DNA of 64,000 nucleotides from Arsukibacterium perlucidum DSM 18276 (GCF_000382165.1 NZ_KB907706.1:94645-158644); one strand, 5' to 3'; positions 28,516 through 40,648 are shown, counted from the first letter of the stretch. The notes: generated by a model from the sequence alone, not told the origin. Numbers and translations: made by a program.

Positions 28516-29268
28516 TTACACTAATTCAGAGATGACTAAGCTATCGTCCTGCATCTTAATGCAAGCTGATTTGCCCCAAAATTTGCCCTGCAAACTGTCA
28601 CTAAGCCAGTAATTGCCGGCGATAGACACCAGTTCTGCCTGCAGGTTATAACAATAAATTCGCTTGCTGGTATCGCCACTGGCACCGGCGATAGCCTTAC
28701 CCCTGAGCGACCCGTAAATATGAATATTGCCATCGGCAATCACTTCGGCGCCGGCGCCTACTGCGCCTTTAACGATTAAATCGGTGCCTTTGGCATAAAT
28801 TTGCTGGCCAGAGCGTACGGTTTGCTCAATTACTTTGCTGTCCATTGTCGCTGCAACTGCGGCAAGCGCAGCACTGTTTATCGCAGCTGTTGCATCAGCA
28901 ACTTCTGTCGCCGGGCTTTTAGCTGGCTGCTGTGCGGCGGCCGGCGCTTTCGTATTTACGTTGGCTTTGCCCGCTTGTAAAACCGCCAGGCCTGCGGCAT
29001 GCGCCGCCGCTTTTTGCTCAGCATTAGCCGCTGTTACGCCAACCAGTACCAGCTTCAGCTCAGTAAACAGGCTTTTTAAAGCGCTAAAGTCGGGGGTTTG
29101 GCTGACATCGCTGAGGTTAAGCACGATAGGGGCCTGCAGAAAAAATGCAGGTGCTTGCGCCAGTTTGGCGCTTAATAACGTTTGCAGGGTTGCCACGCTT
29201 AAATCAGCGCAGTGCAACACTGACATAGGGAATAAACTCCCTTTCAGTTCTAACGAATTATCAGACAT
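28516..29268 (-). CDS. minC: Septum site-determining protein MinC
   Basis: 250 residues. N-terminal FtsZ-antagonist domain (1-105), a low-complexity alanine-rich linker (about 110-150) and the C-terminal beta-helix dimer domain with GADVIA-type strands (VGAGAEVIADGNIHIYGSLRGKAIAGASGD). First gene of minCDE, divergent from ycgL. Confidence 0.96.
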   Translation of the reverse strand: MSDNSLELKGSLFPMSVLHCADLSVATLQTLLSAKLAQAPAFFLQAPIVLNLSDVSQTPDFSALKSLFTELKLVLVGVTAANAEQKAAAHAAGLAVLQAGKANVNTKAPAAAQQPAKSPATEVADATAAINSAALAAVAATMDSKVIEQTVRSGQQIYAKGTDLIVKGAVGAGAEVIADGNIHIYGSLRGKAIAGASGDTSKRIYCYNLQAELVSIAGNYWLSDSLQGKFWGKSACIKMQDDSLVISELV

Positions 29269-29412
29269 AAAACTATCGGCGCACGCGTTATTTTTATCAC
29301 TGCGATAAGCAGTATTATTTATGCACCTGACGTGTCGGGTCAGTGCGCATTACCTGTGCTTCATGTTATAGTTTCGCCCTCTGTTAGGCAAGGTAGCGAA
29401 GACGTTTTATTG

Positions 29413-29694
29413 ATGTTATGTGTTGTTTATAAAAGCCCGCGCAAAGAGGGCACTTATCTGTATGTTGAACGCCGCGACGATTTCAGCCCGGTGCCTGCTG
29501 CTTTAATGACCACTTTTGGCAAACCGCAGCTGGTTACCGTACTTAATTTGGCAAAGCGGGAACATTTAGCCCAGGTTGATATTCATAAGTTACGTTCTGC
29601 TCTCAGTTCACAGGGGTTTTATCTGCAGTTGCCACCCCCACCCGAAAACCTGCTGGCTCAGCACAAAGCCAGTATCCAGACAGAAAAAGGTTAG
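29413..29694 (+). CDS. ycgL: YcgL family protein
   Basis: 93 residues from ATG 29413 (the frame is open from 29332 but MLCVVYKSPRKEGTYLYVERRDDF matches the known YcgL start). QPQ-like FGKPQLVTVL and GFYLQLPPPPENLL complete the match. Cytoplasmic, function unclear. Its neighbour order minC <> ycgL is conserved. The next gene starts two bases past its stop. Confidence 0.93.
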   Translation: MLCVVYKSPRKEGTYLYVERRDDFSPVPAALMTTFGKPQLVTVLNLAKREHLAQVDIHKLRSALSSQGFYLQLPPPPENLLAQHKASIQTEKG

Positions 29695-29695
29695 T

Positions 29696-30778
29696 ATGAA
29701 ATTAAAATTAGCGCTAAAAAACCTTGGCTTGCCAGCATTATTGGCAACCAGTTTCATCCTTCCAGCTGGCAGTATTGCTGCCACCAGCCAAACCAGCAAC
29801 CAGCCTGAAGCTGCAGCTGCGGAGCAGCCTGCTAAACCCAGCTTTGAACAATACACTGCTGCGTTGCGGCTGGAAGCCGATCAAAAAGGCTACGATAAAG
29901 CCCTGCTAGACGAAGTGTTTAGTTCGTTAACCTTTCACGAACGGGTCGTTAAAGCGGATCAGAGCCAGCCTGAATTTGTTGAAACACTCAGTACTTACCT
30001 GCCAAAACGGGTAAGTAAAATCCGGATCACCATGGCCCGGGGTTTCTACAAGCAATACCTGCCAGAACTGGAAAAAATTGGTGAAAAATATGGCGTGCAA
30101 CCACGGTTTATTGTTGCTCTGTGGGGGCTGGAGAGCAGCTTCGGCCGTTTTATGGGCAATTATTCCATTCCATCCGCGTTAGCCACTCTGGCATATGACG
30201 GCCGGCGTGAAACCTTTTTCCGCCAGGAGTTTTTTCATGCGCTGGATATTCTGGCTGAGGGCCATATCAGCTTTGCCGATATGAAAGGTTCCTGGGCCGG
30301 AGCGATGGGGCAAAGCCAGTTTATGCCGAGCTCATTTCTGGCATATGCCCAGGATGGTGATGGCGATGGTAAAAAAGATATCTGGACGAATCAGCTGGAT
30401 GTGTTTGCCTCGATCGCCAATTATTTAAAGCAACAGAATTGGGATAACAGTATCACCTGGGGCCGGGAAGTGGTATTGCCGGAAGGGTTTGATGCCGGTT
30501 TAGCCATTCAGCGTGGTAGCCTGGCACGCACGGCATGGTTAGAGCGCTGGCACGATTCTGCCCGCAGCCTGGCAAAATGGAACGATTTAGGTGTGCGCCG
30601 GCTCAATGGCGCCGATTTACCTGGCCGTGACTTACAAGCGGCCTTAATTCTGCCTGATGGTGAGGGTGGCCGGGCTTTTTTAGGTTACGACAACTATAAA
30701 AGCCTGATGCACTGGAACCGTTCTTATTACTTTGTTACCAGTGTCGGCTATCTGGCTGACCTGATTATTGCCGAGTAA
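29696..30778 (+). CDS. Lytic murein transglycosylase (MltB-like)
   Basis: 360 residues from ATG 29696. Signal peptide 1-29 (alanine at the cleavage site; no lipobox), so soluble periplasmic. The catalytic glutamate is in IVALWGLESSFGRFMGNY, followed by GSWAGAMGQSQFMPSSF and DGDGDGKKDIW (EF-hand-like calcium loop), all MltB family marks. It cleaves peptidoglycan to 1,6-anhydro-muropeptides. Coupled to ycgL and followed after 3 bases by a FAH-family gene. Confidence 0.93.
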   Translation: MKLKLALKNLGLPALLATSFILPAGSIAATSQTSNQPEAAAAEQPAKPSFEQYTAALRLEADQKGYDKALLDEVFSSLTFHERVVKADQSQPEFVETLSTYLPKRVSKIRITMARGFYKQYLPELEKIGEKYGVQPRFIVALWGLESSFGRFMGNYSIPSALATLAYDGRRETFFRQEFFHALDILAEGHISFADMKGSWAGAMGQSQFMPSSFLAYAQDGDGDGKKDIWTNQLDVFASIANYLKQQNWDNSITWGREVVLPEGFDAGLAIQRGSLARTAWLERWHDSARSLAKWNDLGVRRLNGADLPGRDLQAALILPDGEGGRAFLGYDNYKSLMHWNRSYYFVTSVGYLADLIIAE

Positions 30779-30781
30779 GCA

Positions 30782-31444
30782 ATGACTTATTTTCATCAGC
30801 AAGTTGATGGCAGGCCGATAGCGCTGCCGGTGGGTAAAGTGGTGTGTATTGGTCAGAACTACCAGGATCACATTGCTGAGATGCAAAGCAAAACAGCCGC
30901 AGAAGCGTTGTTTTTTATTAAACCCAGTACTGCTCTGTGCTCACTGGCACCGGCTTTTGTCATTCCGGCTGGCCGTGGTGCGGTACACAACGAGCTGGAA
31001 ATCGCAGTACTGCTCAGCCAGCCGCTAACCGCTGCTTCGGCTGAACAGGTTGCAGCGGCTATCTGGGGCTACAGCCTGGCGCTGGATTTAACCCTGCGTG
31101 AAGTACAGGCTAACCTGAAACAGCTGGGCCGGCCGTGGGAAGTTGCCAAAGGTTTTGATGGCGCCTGTCCGGTTGCAGGTTTTGTACCGGCAGCCGATAT
31201 TGCCCACCCCCAGCAGCTCGACTTCAGCCTTAGCGTTAACGGCGTCCAGCGTCAGCACGGCAATAGCGCCAATATGATCCGCGGTATCAGTCAGCTGATC
31301 AGTGAAATGTCACAGCACTTTACCCTGCTACCCGGCGATATGGTGCTTACCGGCACGCCGGCTGGAGTAGGGCCCTTGCAAGCAGGCGATCAGCTGCAAT
31401 TGCAGCTGGCCGATTATTTTACGGTAAACACAAGAGTAAGCTGA
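30782..31444 (+). CDS. ycgM: Fumarylacetoacetate hydrolase family protein (YcgM-like)
   Basis: 220 residues. VCIGQNYQDHIAEM, the metal-binding pair in VHNELEIAVLL, DLTLREVQANLK, the lysine of EVAKGFDGACP and the GTPAGVGPLQ turn define the FAH fold. Probable oxaloacetate or acylpyruvate hydrolase; substrate not decided. Between the transglycosylase and ycgN, conserved order. Confidence 0.9.
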   Translation: MTYFHQQVDGRPIALPVGKVVCIGQNYQDHIAEMQSKTAAEALFFIKPSTALCSLAPAFVIPAGRGAVHNELEIAVLLSQPLTAASAEQVAAAIWGYSLALDLTLREVQANLKQLGRPWEVAKGFDGACPVAGFVPAADIAHPQQLDFSLSVNGVQRQHGNSANMIRGISQLISEMSQHFTLLPGDMVLTGTPAGVGPLQAGDQLQLQLADYFTVNTRVS

Positions 31445-31446
31445 AA

Positions 31447-31941
31447 ATGGCATTAGCAGAGCGCTACTGGGAAACAAAAACCCTCGATGAAATGAACGCC
31501 GAGGAATGGGAAGCGTTGTGCGATGGCTGTGCAAAATGCTGTTTGAATAAATTTATTGATGATGACGAGGAGCAGGGGCCGACCAGCGTGTTAAAAGCTG
31601 ATGAGCAGGTACACTATACCAATATCGGCTGCCGTTATCTGAATAGTCATAAATGTGAATGCACCGAATATACTCAGCGTACTGTATTGGTACCTGACTG
31701 CATTCAGCTGACTAAAGCCAACTTAAAAGACATTTTCTTTATGCCCACCAGCTGTGCTTATCGCCGCCTGCATGAAGGCCGGGGCTTGCCCGGCTGGCAT
31801 CCGCTTTTGAACAATGGTAAAAAAAGCCTGATGCATAAAAAGCAAATGTCAGTACGCAATAAAACCATCTGTGAAACCCAGGTAGATATGGATAATTTTG
31901 AAGATTTTATTGTCCGCTGGCCATTAAACGATTTAGATTAA
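31447..31941 (+). CDS. ycgN: YcgN family (UPF0260) cysteine-cluster protein
   Basis: 164 residues. CDGCAKCCLNKF near residue 25, then CRYLNSHKCECTEYTQR and VPDCIQL, are the conserved cysteines of the YkgJ-like superfamily thought to bind zinc or iron. Function unknown. Two bases after ycgM. Confidence 0.92.
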   Translation: MALAERYWETKTLDEMNAEEWEALCDGCAKCCLNKFIDDDEEQGPTSVLKADEQVHYTNIGCRYLNSHKCECTEYTQRTVLVPDCIQLTKANLKDIFFMPTSCAYRRLHEGRGLPGWHPLLNNGKKSLMHKKQMSVRNKTICETQVDMDNFEDFIVRWPLNDLD

Positions 31942-31994
31942 CCGTTACATCAAGTAACAACGCATTCTAACAACAATAATAATGCCGGGCACAA

Positions 31995-34900
31995 ATGCGC
32001 TTAAAACACATTAAACTGGCGGGCTTTAAGTCCTTCGTTGACCCAACTCAGGTACCTTTTCCTGAACAGATGACGGCCGTAGTCGGCCCGAACGGCTGCG
32101 GTAAATCTAATGTGATTGACGCAGTGCGCTGGGTGCTGGGTGAGAGTTCGGCAAAAAACCTGCGTGGCGACGCCATGACCGATGTTATTTTTAATGGCTC
32201 AGGCCAGCGCAAGCCGGTATCTCAGGCCTCGGTTGAATTGGTGTTTGAAAATACCCAGGGCCGGCTTAGCGGCAATATGGCCGACCGCAGTGAAATTTCC
32301 ATTAAAAGGCTGGTTACCCGCGAAGCGCAATCCAGTTACTTTTTGAATGGCAGCAAATGCCGCCGGCGTGATATCACCGATATTTTTCTTGGCACTGGCC
32401 TGGGGCCACGCAGCTACGCCATTATTGAGCAGGGCATGATCTCGCGGCTGATAGAATCCAAGCCGCAGGAATTACGGGTATTCATTGAAGAAGCTGCCGG
32501 TATTTCCAAATATAAAGAACGGCGGCGGGAAACCGAAAACCGGATTAAACATACCCGGGAGAACCTGGACCGGCTGGCCGATGTGCGCGAAGAACTGGCG
32601 AAAAATATCGACAAATTAAAACGCCAGGCCAGCACCGCCCAGCGTTATAAAGAACTCAAAGCACAGGAGCGCAAACTTAAAGCGGAGCTTACCACCTTAA
32701 AATGGCTGCGCTTTAATAATCAGTTAACAGAGCTGGAGCAGCAGCTGGCGACACAGGAAACTGAGCTGGAAAAATACCAGGCTGGGATGCAGGGCGAGCA
32801 GCGGATATTGGTGGAGCTAAAAGAGCAAACCAGCGATGCCCGGCAGCAAGCTGAACAGCAGCAAAGCCGTTTTTATCAGCTGGGCAATACCATCAGCCGG
32901 CTGGAGCAACAAATTTTGCATCAGCGCCAGCAGCAGCAGATCCTTAGCGGCCAGCTGCAGCAAAAACAACAGGCCCTGGCAGACAGCGAGCAATTTATCA
33001 GTAGCGAGCAGCAACAACTGGCTGAGCTGATTAGCGAGCAACAGCAGCACAGCCCGGAGTTAGCGCTGAGCGAAGAGCAACTGACTGAGCTTGAGCAACA
33101 ACTTGAGCAGGCGCAGGCTTATCTCACTGAGCAACAACAGCAGTGGCAACAGTGGCAACAACAGCATTTTAATCTGCGCCAACAGCAGCAGCAGGCACAG
33201 TTAGCATGGCAAAACGCCAGTAATCAGGCCGGCCAGTACCAGAACCAGTTAATGCAGCGCCAGCAACAATCAGAGCAGTTGCAACAGCTGCAACCTGAGC
33301 AGAGCATTGAAGCCATTACCGCCCGGCAGCAGCAATTAACTGCTGCCAGCGAGGCCGCTATGCAGCACGTTGAGCGGGCCCGGTTAGCGGCAGAGCAGAT
33401 GGCAAGCCAGAGCGCTGCACTCAAGCAGCAGTTGGCGGCCATCGCAACCCGGCAACAGATTTTAAGCCAGGAGCAACAGCGGCTGGCGGCACTTGATGCC
33501 CGCCAGCAGCAAAACCAGCAGGTGTTACAGGCACAGTTAGTTGTGCAGCCAGGCTGGGCTGGTGCAGTAGCCGCTGCGCTTGGCGCCTTGCAGCATGCCG
33601 GCTTAAGCGCTGATGCCGCTGGGCTGGATAGCTTTTGTTATGTTAGTGCGCTAAGCCCGCAAGCACTAAGCCGGCAAGCAATATCCGGCACCCTGGCCAG
33701 TGTGATTAGCGACGGCTGCTACCCTGATTATTTTCAGACAATTCAGCTCGCCGACAATCTGGCCATGGCCCGCGCTATTGCCACTAAGCTTGATCCTGGC
33801 CAGTCGGTGATCACCGCTGAGGGCCATTGGCTGGGCCAGAACTGGGGCCATAGCAGCAATAGCGACAGCACCGACTCCAGCTTGCTGCGCCGTGAGAGGT
33901 TGAGCGCGATTGCCACTGAACTAACTGAATTGAGCAATGAACAGGATTTATTAAGTGAGCAGTCAGGCGCAGCACAGCAAGCTGACAGTGAAGCGCGCCA
34001 GGCATTAACAGAGCAACAGCAGATACTTGCCGGGTTACGCCAACAGTTGCACCAAACAGATACTGAGCGGCAGTTACAGGCTCAGGCTGCCCAAATGGCG
34101 CAGCAGCAACAATTGCAGCTGGCAGCAGAATGTCAGCAACTTAACAGCCGTCTTCTTGAACTGGAAACCGAACTGGCAGTGTTAGCCGAGCGACAGCTAC
34201 ATGCTGAGGATACGCTGGCTGAGCATGCTGATGCGGAGCACGCGTTGCAGCAGGCGCAGCAACAGGCACAGCTGGCGCTGCAGCAGAGCAGTCAGCGTTT
34301 TGAACAGCAGAAAGAGCAGTGCCGGCAATTACAAACCCAGTTAACTCTGGCTGAGCGGCAACAGCAGAGCCTTGCCCAGAACCTGAGCCGGGCAGAGCTG
34401 CAATTAAGCCAGCTACGTGAGCAGATAGCCAGCTTAGAACAGCAGCTTGATGACAATAATGAACCGGAAATTTTGTTGCAGGAACAGTTGCAGGAAGCGT
34501 TGTTAAACCGAGAAGATGCCGAGCAGGCCATGGTAGCCGCCACCGATTTGCTGGCGGGTTTAGAGCAACAGATGCGTGAGCTGGAGCAAGGTCAGCAGGG
34601 CATTATGCAGCAGCTTAACCAGAAACGGCAGCAGATTGAGTCGCTGCGGCTTGATGCAGAGGGCTGTCGGATCCGGGCGAACAATATGCTGGAACTGCTG
34701 CGTGAACAGCAGGTCAATATTAAAGACGTCTTGCCGCAATTGGCGGCTGATGCAGTTGAAAGCCAGTGGCAGCAACAACTGGATAAAACAGTAGAAGCAG
34801 TAAACCGGTTAGGGGCGATTAACCTGGCGGCTATTGATGAGTATGAACAACAGGCAGAGCGTAAGCGCTATCTGGACAGCCAGCACGATGATCTAACCTC

Positions 34901-35423
34901 GGCTCTGGAAACTCTGGAAACTGCTATGCGCAAAATTGATAAGGAAACCCGGCAGAAGTTTAAAGACACCTTTGAGCAGGTAAACGAAGGGTTGAAGGGT
35001 CTGTTCCCCAAGGTATTTGGCGGAGGCAGTGCTTATCTGGACCTTACCGAAGATGATTTACTGGAAACCGGTGTTACTATCATGGCCAGACCACCGGGCA
35101 AAAAAAACAGTACAATTCATTTATTATCGGGTGGTGAAAAAGCGCTAACGGCCTTATCATTGGTGTTTTCAATATTCAGACTGAATCCAGCACCGTTTTG
35201 TATGCTGGATGAAGTAGATGCACCGCTGGACGATGCAAACGTGGGCCGGTTTTGTAACCTGGTACGGGAAATGTCAGAAACGGTGCAGTTTATATATATT
35301 AGCCACAATAAAATTGCCATGGAGATGGCAGCACAGCTGATGGGCGTAACCATGCAAGAGCCTGGGGTATCGCGGGTAGTGGCTGTGGATGTGGATGATG
35401 CTGTCAAGCTGGCAGTAGCCTGA
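31995..35423 (+). CDS. smc: Chromosome segregation protein SMC
   Basis: 1142 residues. Walker A GPNGCGKSNVIDAVRW at 31-46; two long coiled coils (about 170-510 and 645-980); a hinge at roughly 520-635 (GWAGAVAAALGALQHAGL to GHWLGQNW); C-terminal signature LLSGGEKALTALSLVF and Walker B FCMLDEVDAPLDDAN. It organises and compacts chromosomes with ScpAB. The coiled coils are exceptionally glutamine-rich, with many QQQ runs encoded by CAG/CAA. Head of smc-zipA-ligA. Confidence 0.97.
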   Translation: MRLKHIKLAGFKSFVDPTQVPFPEQMTAVVGPNGCGKSNVIDAVRWVLGESSAKNLRGDAMTDVIFNGSGQRKPVSQASVELVFENTQGRLSGNMADRSEISIKRLVTREAQSSYFLNGSKCRRRDITDIFLGTGLGPRSYAIIEQGMISRLIESKPQELRVFIEEAAGISKYKERRRETENRIKHTRENLDRLADVREELAKNIDKLKRQASTAQRYKELKAQERKLKAELTTLKWLRFNNQLTELEQQLATQETELEKYQAGMQGEQRILVELKEQTSDARQQAEQQQSRFYQLGNTISRLEQQILHQRQQQQILSGQLQQKQQALADSEQFISSEQQQLAELISEQQQHSPELALSEEQLTELEQQLEQAQAYLTEQQQQWQQWQQQHFNLRQQQQQAQLAWQNASNQAGQYQNQLMQRQQQSEQLQQLQPEQSIEAITARQQQLTAASEAAMQHVERARLAAEQMASQSAALKQQLAAIATRQQILSQEQQRLAALDARQQQNQQVLQAQLVVQPGWAGAVAAALGALQHAGLSADAAGLDSFCYVSALSPQALSRQAISGTLASVISDGCYPDYFQTIQLADNLAMARAIATKLDPGQSVITAEGHWLGQNWGHSSNSDSTDSSLLRRERLSAIATELTELSNEQDLLSEQSGAAQQADSEARQALTEQQQILAGLRQQLHQTDTERQLQAQAAQMAQQQQLQLAAECQQLNSRLLELETELAVLAERQLHAEDTLAEHADAEHALQQAQQQAQLALQQSSQRFEQQKEQCRQLQTQLTLAERQQQSLAQNLSRAELQLSQLREQIASLEQQLDDNNEPEILLQEQLQEALLNREDAEQAMVAATDLLAGLEQQMRELEQGQQGIMQQLNQKRQQIESLRLDAEGCRIRANNMLELLREQQVNIKDVLPQLAADAVESQWQQQLDKTVEAVNRLGAINLAAIDEYEQQAERKRYLDSQHDDLTSALETLETAMRKIDKETRQKFKDTFEQVNEGLKGLFPKVFGGGSAYLDLTEDDLLETGVTIMARPPGKKNSTIHLLSGGEKALTALSLVFSIFRLNPAPFCMLDEVDAPLDDANVGRFCNLVREMSETVQFIYISHNKIAMEMAAQLMGVTMQEPGVSRVVAVDVDDAVKLAVA

Positions 35424-35443
35424 TAACATAATAAGGTACAACT

Positions 35444-36391
35444 ATGGCTAGTGAGTTAAGATTAGTATTAATTATTTTAGGGGCGCTGGTGTTAGGCGGT
35501 CTGTTTATTCATGGGCTGTGGACGGTACGGAAAAATAACCGCCAGGCTGGTCATCGCTATCATCCGGATACCACGCCACCGGCAGAGCCAGAGCAGACCG
35601 AGGGTTTTGATGACTTAGGCGTGGGCCCGGTGCGGGTCATTAAATCACGCAGTGCTGGTGCCGGGCGCACTGAACCCAAAATCAATCCAGCTGCGGCGCA
35701 TTCGCAGTCGCTGAGTCAGGCTAAAAATAGCAGCCAGGCCAGCGAACAGGTTAAGCAACAGCCAGAGTTTGACTTCGGAGCGGCGGAAGATAAAACCGAA
35801 CCAGCGATAAATTTTAATGCGCTTGGTGATGCTGCGCTTGAGGATAATGAAAGCCCACGCAGTCTGAACTTTGAAAGCAACGCCCGCTCAGAATCCTATA
35901 CCAGCGAGGAACGGCGGGCGAATGCTGCTGATGCAGAGCCAAAGCAAAAATCAGCGCACCAGCCATCTGAGGTGTTAATTTTGTACGTGTTGCTGCCGGA
36001 AGGGCGTGATATCAGAGGCCCTGATTTACTGTCAGCTTTATTACCACTGGGCTTTAAATATGGTGATATGGATATATTCCACCGTCATCTTGATAGTGCC
36101 GGCGGCGGCGAAGTGTTATTCAGCCTGGCCAACATGTTTAACCCCGGCACCTTTGATTTAGAACAGATAGATAAAATCAGTACCCGCGGTTTAAGTTTGT
36201 TTATGACCTTACCCGGACCTGGTGAGCCGCTGCAGAATTTTAATCTAATGCACAATGCGGCCAAAAAACTGGCCGAGGAATTCGGTGGCCAGGTTCTGGA
36301 TGGCCAGCGCAGCGTATTAACTGTACAAACCGTTCGGCACTACGTGGATAAAATTCGTGAATTTCAGCGCCAGCAGCTGATCCATGGCTAG
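35444..36391 (+). CDS. zipA: Cell division protein ZipA
   Basis: 315 residues. Short periplasmic end and one TM helix (6-25), a basic then acidic/Pro/Gln linker (28-165), and the C-terminal FtsZ-binding beta-sandwich (about 175-312: VLILYVLLPEGRDIRGPDLLSAL, FSLANMFNPGTFD). Tethers FtsZ to the membrane. Between smc and ligA as in many gammaproteobacteria. Confidence 0.95.
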   Translation: MASELRLVLIILGALVLGGLFIHGLWTVRKNNRQAGHRYHPDTTPPAEPEQTEGFDDLGVGPVRVIKSRSAGAGRTEPKINPAAAHSQSLSQAKNSSQASEQVKQQPEFDFGAAEDKTEPAINFNALGDAALEDNESPRSLNFESNARSESYTSEERRANAADAEPKQKSAHQPSEVLILYVLLPEGRDIRGPDLLSALLPLGFKYGDMDIFHRHLDSAGGGEVLFSLANMFNPGTFDLEQIDKISTRGLSLFMTLPGPGEPLQNFNLMHNAAKKLAEEFGGQVLDGQRSVLTVQTVRHYVDKIREFQRQQLIHG

Positions 36392-36410
36392 CCGGTGCTA
36401 TTTATCAAGT

Positions 36411-36436
36411 ACGGCAGGGCTCTCCCTGCCGTTTTT
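36411..36436 (+). terminator. Terminator between zipA and ligA
   Basis: Perfect 9-bp stem ACGGCAGGG/CCCTGCCGT with a CTCT loop (36411-36432) followed by TTTT. May reduce read-through into ligA. Confidence 0.8.
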
Positions 36437-36459
36437 GTTCCCGAAAATGTATTCTTTAA

Positions 36460-38522
<2,063 letters not shown>

Positions 38523-38523
<1 letters not shown>

Positions 38524-39020
38524 TGAGCGCGCCGCAGCACTGGCCATTGCTTGACAGTAACGGCCTGTTGCAGATCCCGCTGCGCTTTTATGGCTTGCTG
38601 TTACTCTTGCTGAGGCCCTATATTTGCTGGGTAGCTGAGCTGAGTATGATGCGCTCACAACACAGTCTGCTGGAGCAGTTTTATCCGCGGCAACATGATT
38701 TTTTAGTCGCCTGCCTGATCGCTCTGCCGCTATTGTTATTGGTGGCAGCACTCAGTCAGCGCCGGCCAAAAGGACATCGATTCTGGTATTACTTGTGGCG
38801 CCCGGGGTTGTGGCTGCTGTGGCTGGTGACAATAGCGGATTTTGCGCATAGTGTCAGTGGCCTGGACGGCGATGTTATTCTGGATGCGCCCTGGCGATTA
38901 ATCGCGCCGCTATTATTAGTGCTGGCTATGTTCTGGCTGGTATTCAGCAAAAGTTTGCCATTGATTTTTAAAGAATGGCCGGAGCCGGAGCCGGCTAAAA
39001 AAAGCACTAAAGCTGCTTAA
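38523..39020 (+). CDS. DUF2919 family inner-membrane protein (YfeZ-like)
   Basis: 165 residues with four hydrophobic helices (about 20-40, 60-80, 95-115, 120-140). LQIPLRFYGLLLLLLRPYICWV and the HDFLVACLIALPLLLL segment fit DUF2919. Translationally coupled to ligA (ATGA overlap). Its stop overlaps the stop of the convergent REC-TPR gene by 4 bases. Function unknown. Confidence 0.8.
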
Positions 39021-40648
39021 GCCGGCTGATTTAAGTGTTTTTGTTTAAGTTGCTGAAAGCGCTGCAATTGCTCAGGTTTTAAATTACTGGCTTCGATAAG
39101 TTGCTGGCATTGATCCAGCAACTGTTGTTTGTTGGACGGCGCGCAAAGTGGCCGCGGGCTGGTTAACAGGGTTTGCCATAAATTCAGGGCGATGCCGGCA
39201 TTTTTCGGCATCACTTTCCAGGCTAGTTTAAAGGCGTCGAAGGCTTGCTGCCAGTTGCCATGTTTGTACAGGTTAACCGCATTATTGTTCAGCTCACGCG
39301 GGCCAAGCTGCATTGCTAACCGCTCTTGCCGCTCCTGTTGCAAATAGGCATTAAATAATGGGTCGGCCAGTTGCCGCTGGCAGTGGTCGCTGATCTGGCT
39401 GAACAATTCGGCTGAGGCCTGGCTTAAGCCGACTTCATGCAATGCTTTAGCCCGATCCAGCGCGCCTTCAACCGACTCTATTTTTTGTAACGGTGCTAAC
39501 GCGCTAAGCATAGCCTGAGCTTTGTCTTTATGATCCTGCAAATACAGTAACCTGGCCTGCAGCACCTGTTGCTGGCTTTCCAGCGCACTATAGGCGCCGT
39601 TGGTATACTGGCGCTGCATGGTGCTTAATGATACCGTCGCCTGGCGGTTTAAGCGGCTGCTTTGCTCTTCATCATCAATACTCAGGGCGTAATCAATACT
39701 GGCCCGGGCCAGCGTTAAATATAAATCAGGTTGCTCATACATCGAGTAACGGGCGTATTTCACCATATCACGGGCCGCCCGGTACTGGTTTTCATAATCG
39801 TGATTAATGCGGGAAAGCTGTAGTAATTTCTGCTGACGAAACATATTACGTGGCGCCAGGTCCGCGGCCTCCAGTAAATGTTGCTGTGCTTGCTGGTAAT
39901 GTTGTTGCTTAAACTCCAGCTCGGCCAGTAAATCCAACGCAAACAAGCGGCTCTCCGAGCGCTCCAGCAAGGCCTCCAGCTCAGTAAATGCTTGCTGCTC
40001 CTTGCCCTGGGCTAAATGGCAGCGTACCAGGCCCATCCGGGCCCAGCTGAAGGGCTGGATGTTGAGCATGGCACTGAAAAACTTCCCTGCTACGCTGTAG
40101 CTGCCCTGGTTTAACAGCACATCACCTTTTAAACGTAATAAAAGTGGAAACAACTTATGCTGCCGGGCATCGGCCAGTTGCCGATCAATTGCTGCCAGGG
40201 CTTTCTGATCGTCCTTGGCATCCAATGCCTGATACACCTCACGCAACTGCTGTTTACGGCGTAATACCCGTTCTATTCTCAGCTGCAAATCCTTGATCAC
40301 AAAAGGCTTGGCCAGAAATTCGTCGGGTTGCAGTTCAATAACGCTATGTACCAGTGAAGGGTCAGTTTCAGCACTGATAAAAATAATGGCACAGCTTAGC
40401 TGCTGCAGGCCTTTGGCTTTAATTTCTTCATACAACTGAAAGCCATCTTTGCCTTGTTGCTGGTTGTGGGCACAGATAATTAAGTCGAACTGATTTTCCC
40501 GGCAAAGATTTAGTGCCACATTAGCCCGTTCAGCCAGAAAAATATTCTGATAACCCAGCTGCTCCAGGGCAAAGCGTAAAAAGCCCTGAGCCAAACTTTG
40601 GTCGTCTATCACCAGAATACGTTCATCGCGGCGCGGTGCAGTGTTCAT
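39017..40648 (-). CDS. Response regulator with C-terminal TPR repeats
   Basis: 543 residues. N-terminal receiver domain (8-130): RILVIDDQSLAQGFLR, a CheY-like fold, with the usual phosphoacceptor position occupied in FDLIICAHNQQQGKDG, where ICAHN replaces the expected (I/V)SD. The aspartate normally at the end of that strand is therefore not obvious, and lysine AKPFVIKDL is kept. The rest is helical with several TPR-like repeats (about 150-530). No DNA-binding or enzymatic output. It may be a phosphorylation-independent scaffold; partner unknown. Confidence 0.85.
   Translation of the reverse strand: MNTAPRRDERILVIDDQSLAQGFLRFALEQLGYQNIFLAERANVALNLCRENQFDLIICAHNQQQGKDGFQLYEEIKAKGLQQLSCAIIFISAETDPSLVHSVIELQPDEFLAKPFVIKDLQLRIERVLRRKQQLREVYQALDAKDDQKALAAIDRQLADARQHKLFPLLLRLKGDVLLNQGSYSVAGKFFSAMLNIQPFSWARMGLVRCHLAQGKEQQAFTELEALLERSESRLFALDLLAELEFKQQHYQQAQQHLLEAADLAPRNMFRQQKLLQLSRINHDYENQYRAARDMVKYARYSMYEQPDLYLTLARASIDYALSIDDEEQSSRLNRQATVSLSTMQRQYTNGAYSALESQQQVLQARLLYLQDHKDKAQAMLSALAPLQKIESVEGALDRAKALHEVGLSQASAELFSQISDHCQRQLADPLFNAYLQQERQERLAMQLGPRELNNNAVNLYKHGNWQQAFDAFKLAWKVMPKNAGIALNLWQTLLTSPRPLCAPSNKQQLLDQCQQLIEASNLKPEQLQRFQQLKQKHLNQPA

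Noticed and set aside
32800..34600. CAG/CAA repeats as a CRISPR or tandem repeat array
   Set aside because: They are glutamine codons in the continuous smc frame, with no spacer periodicity.
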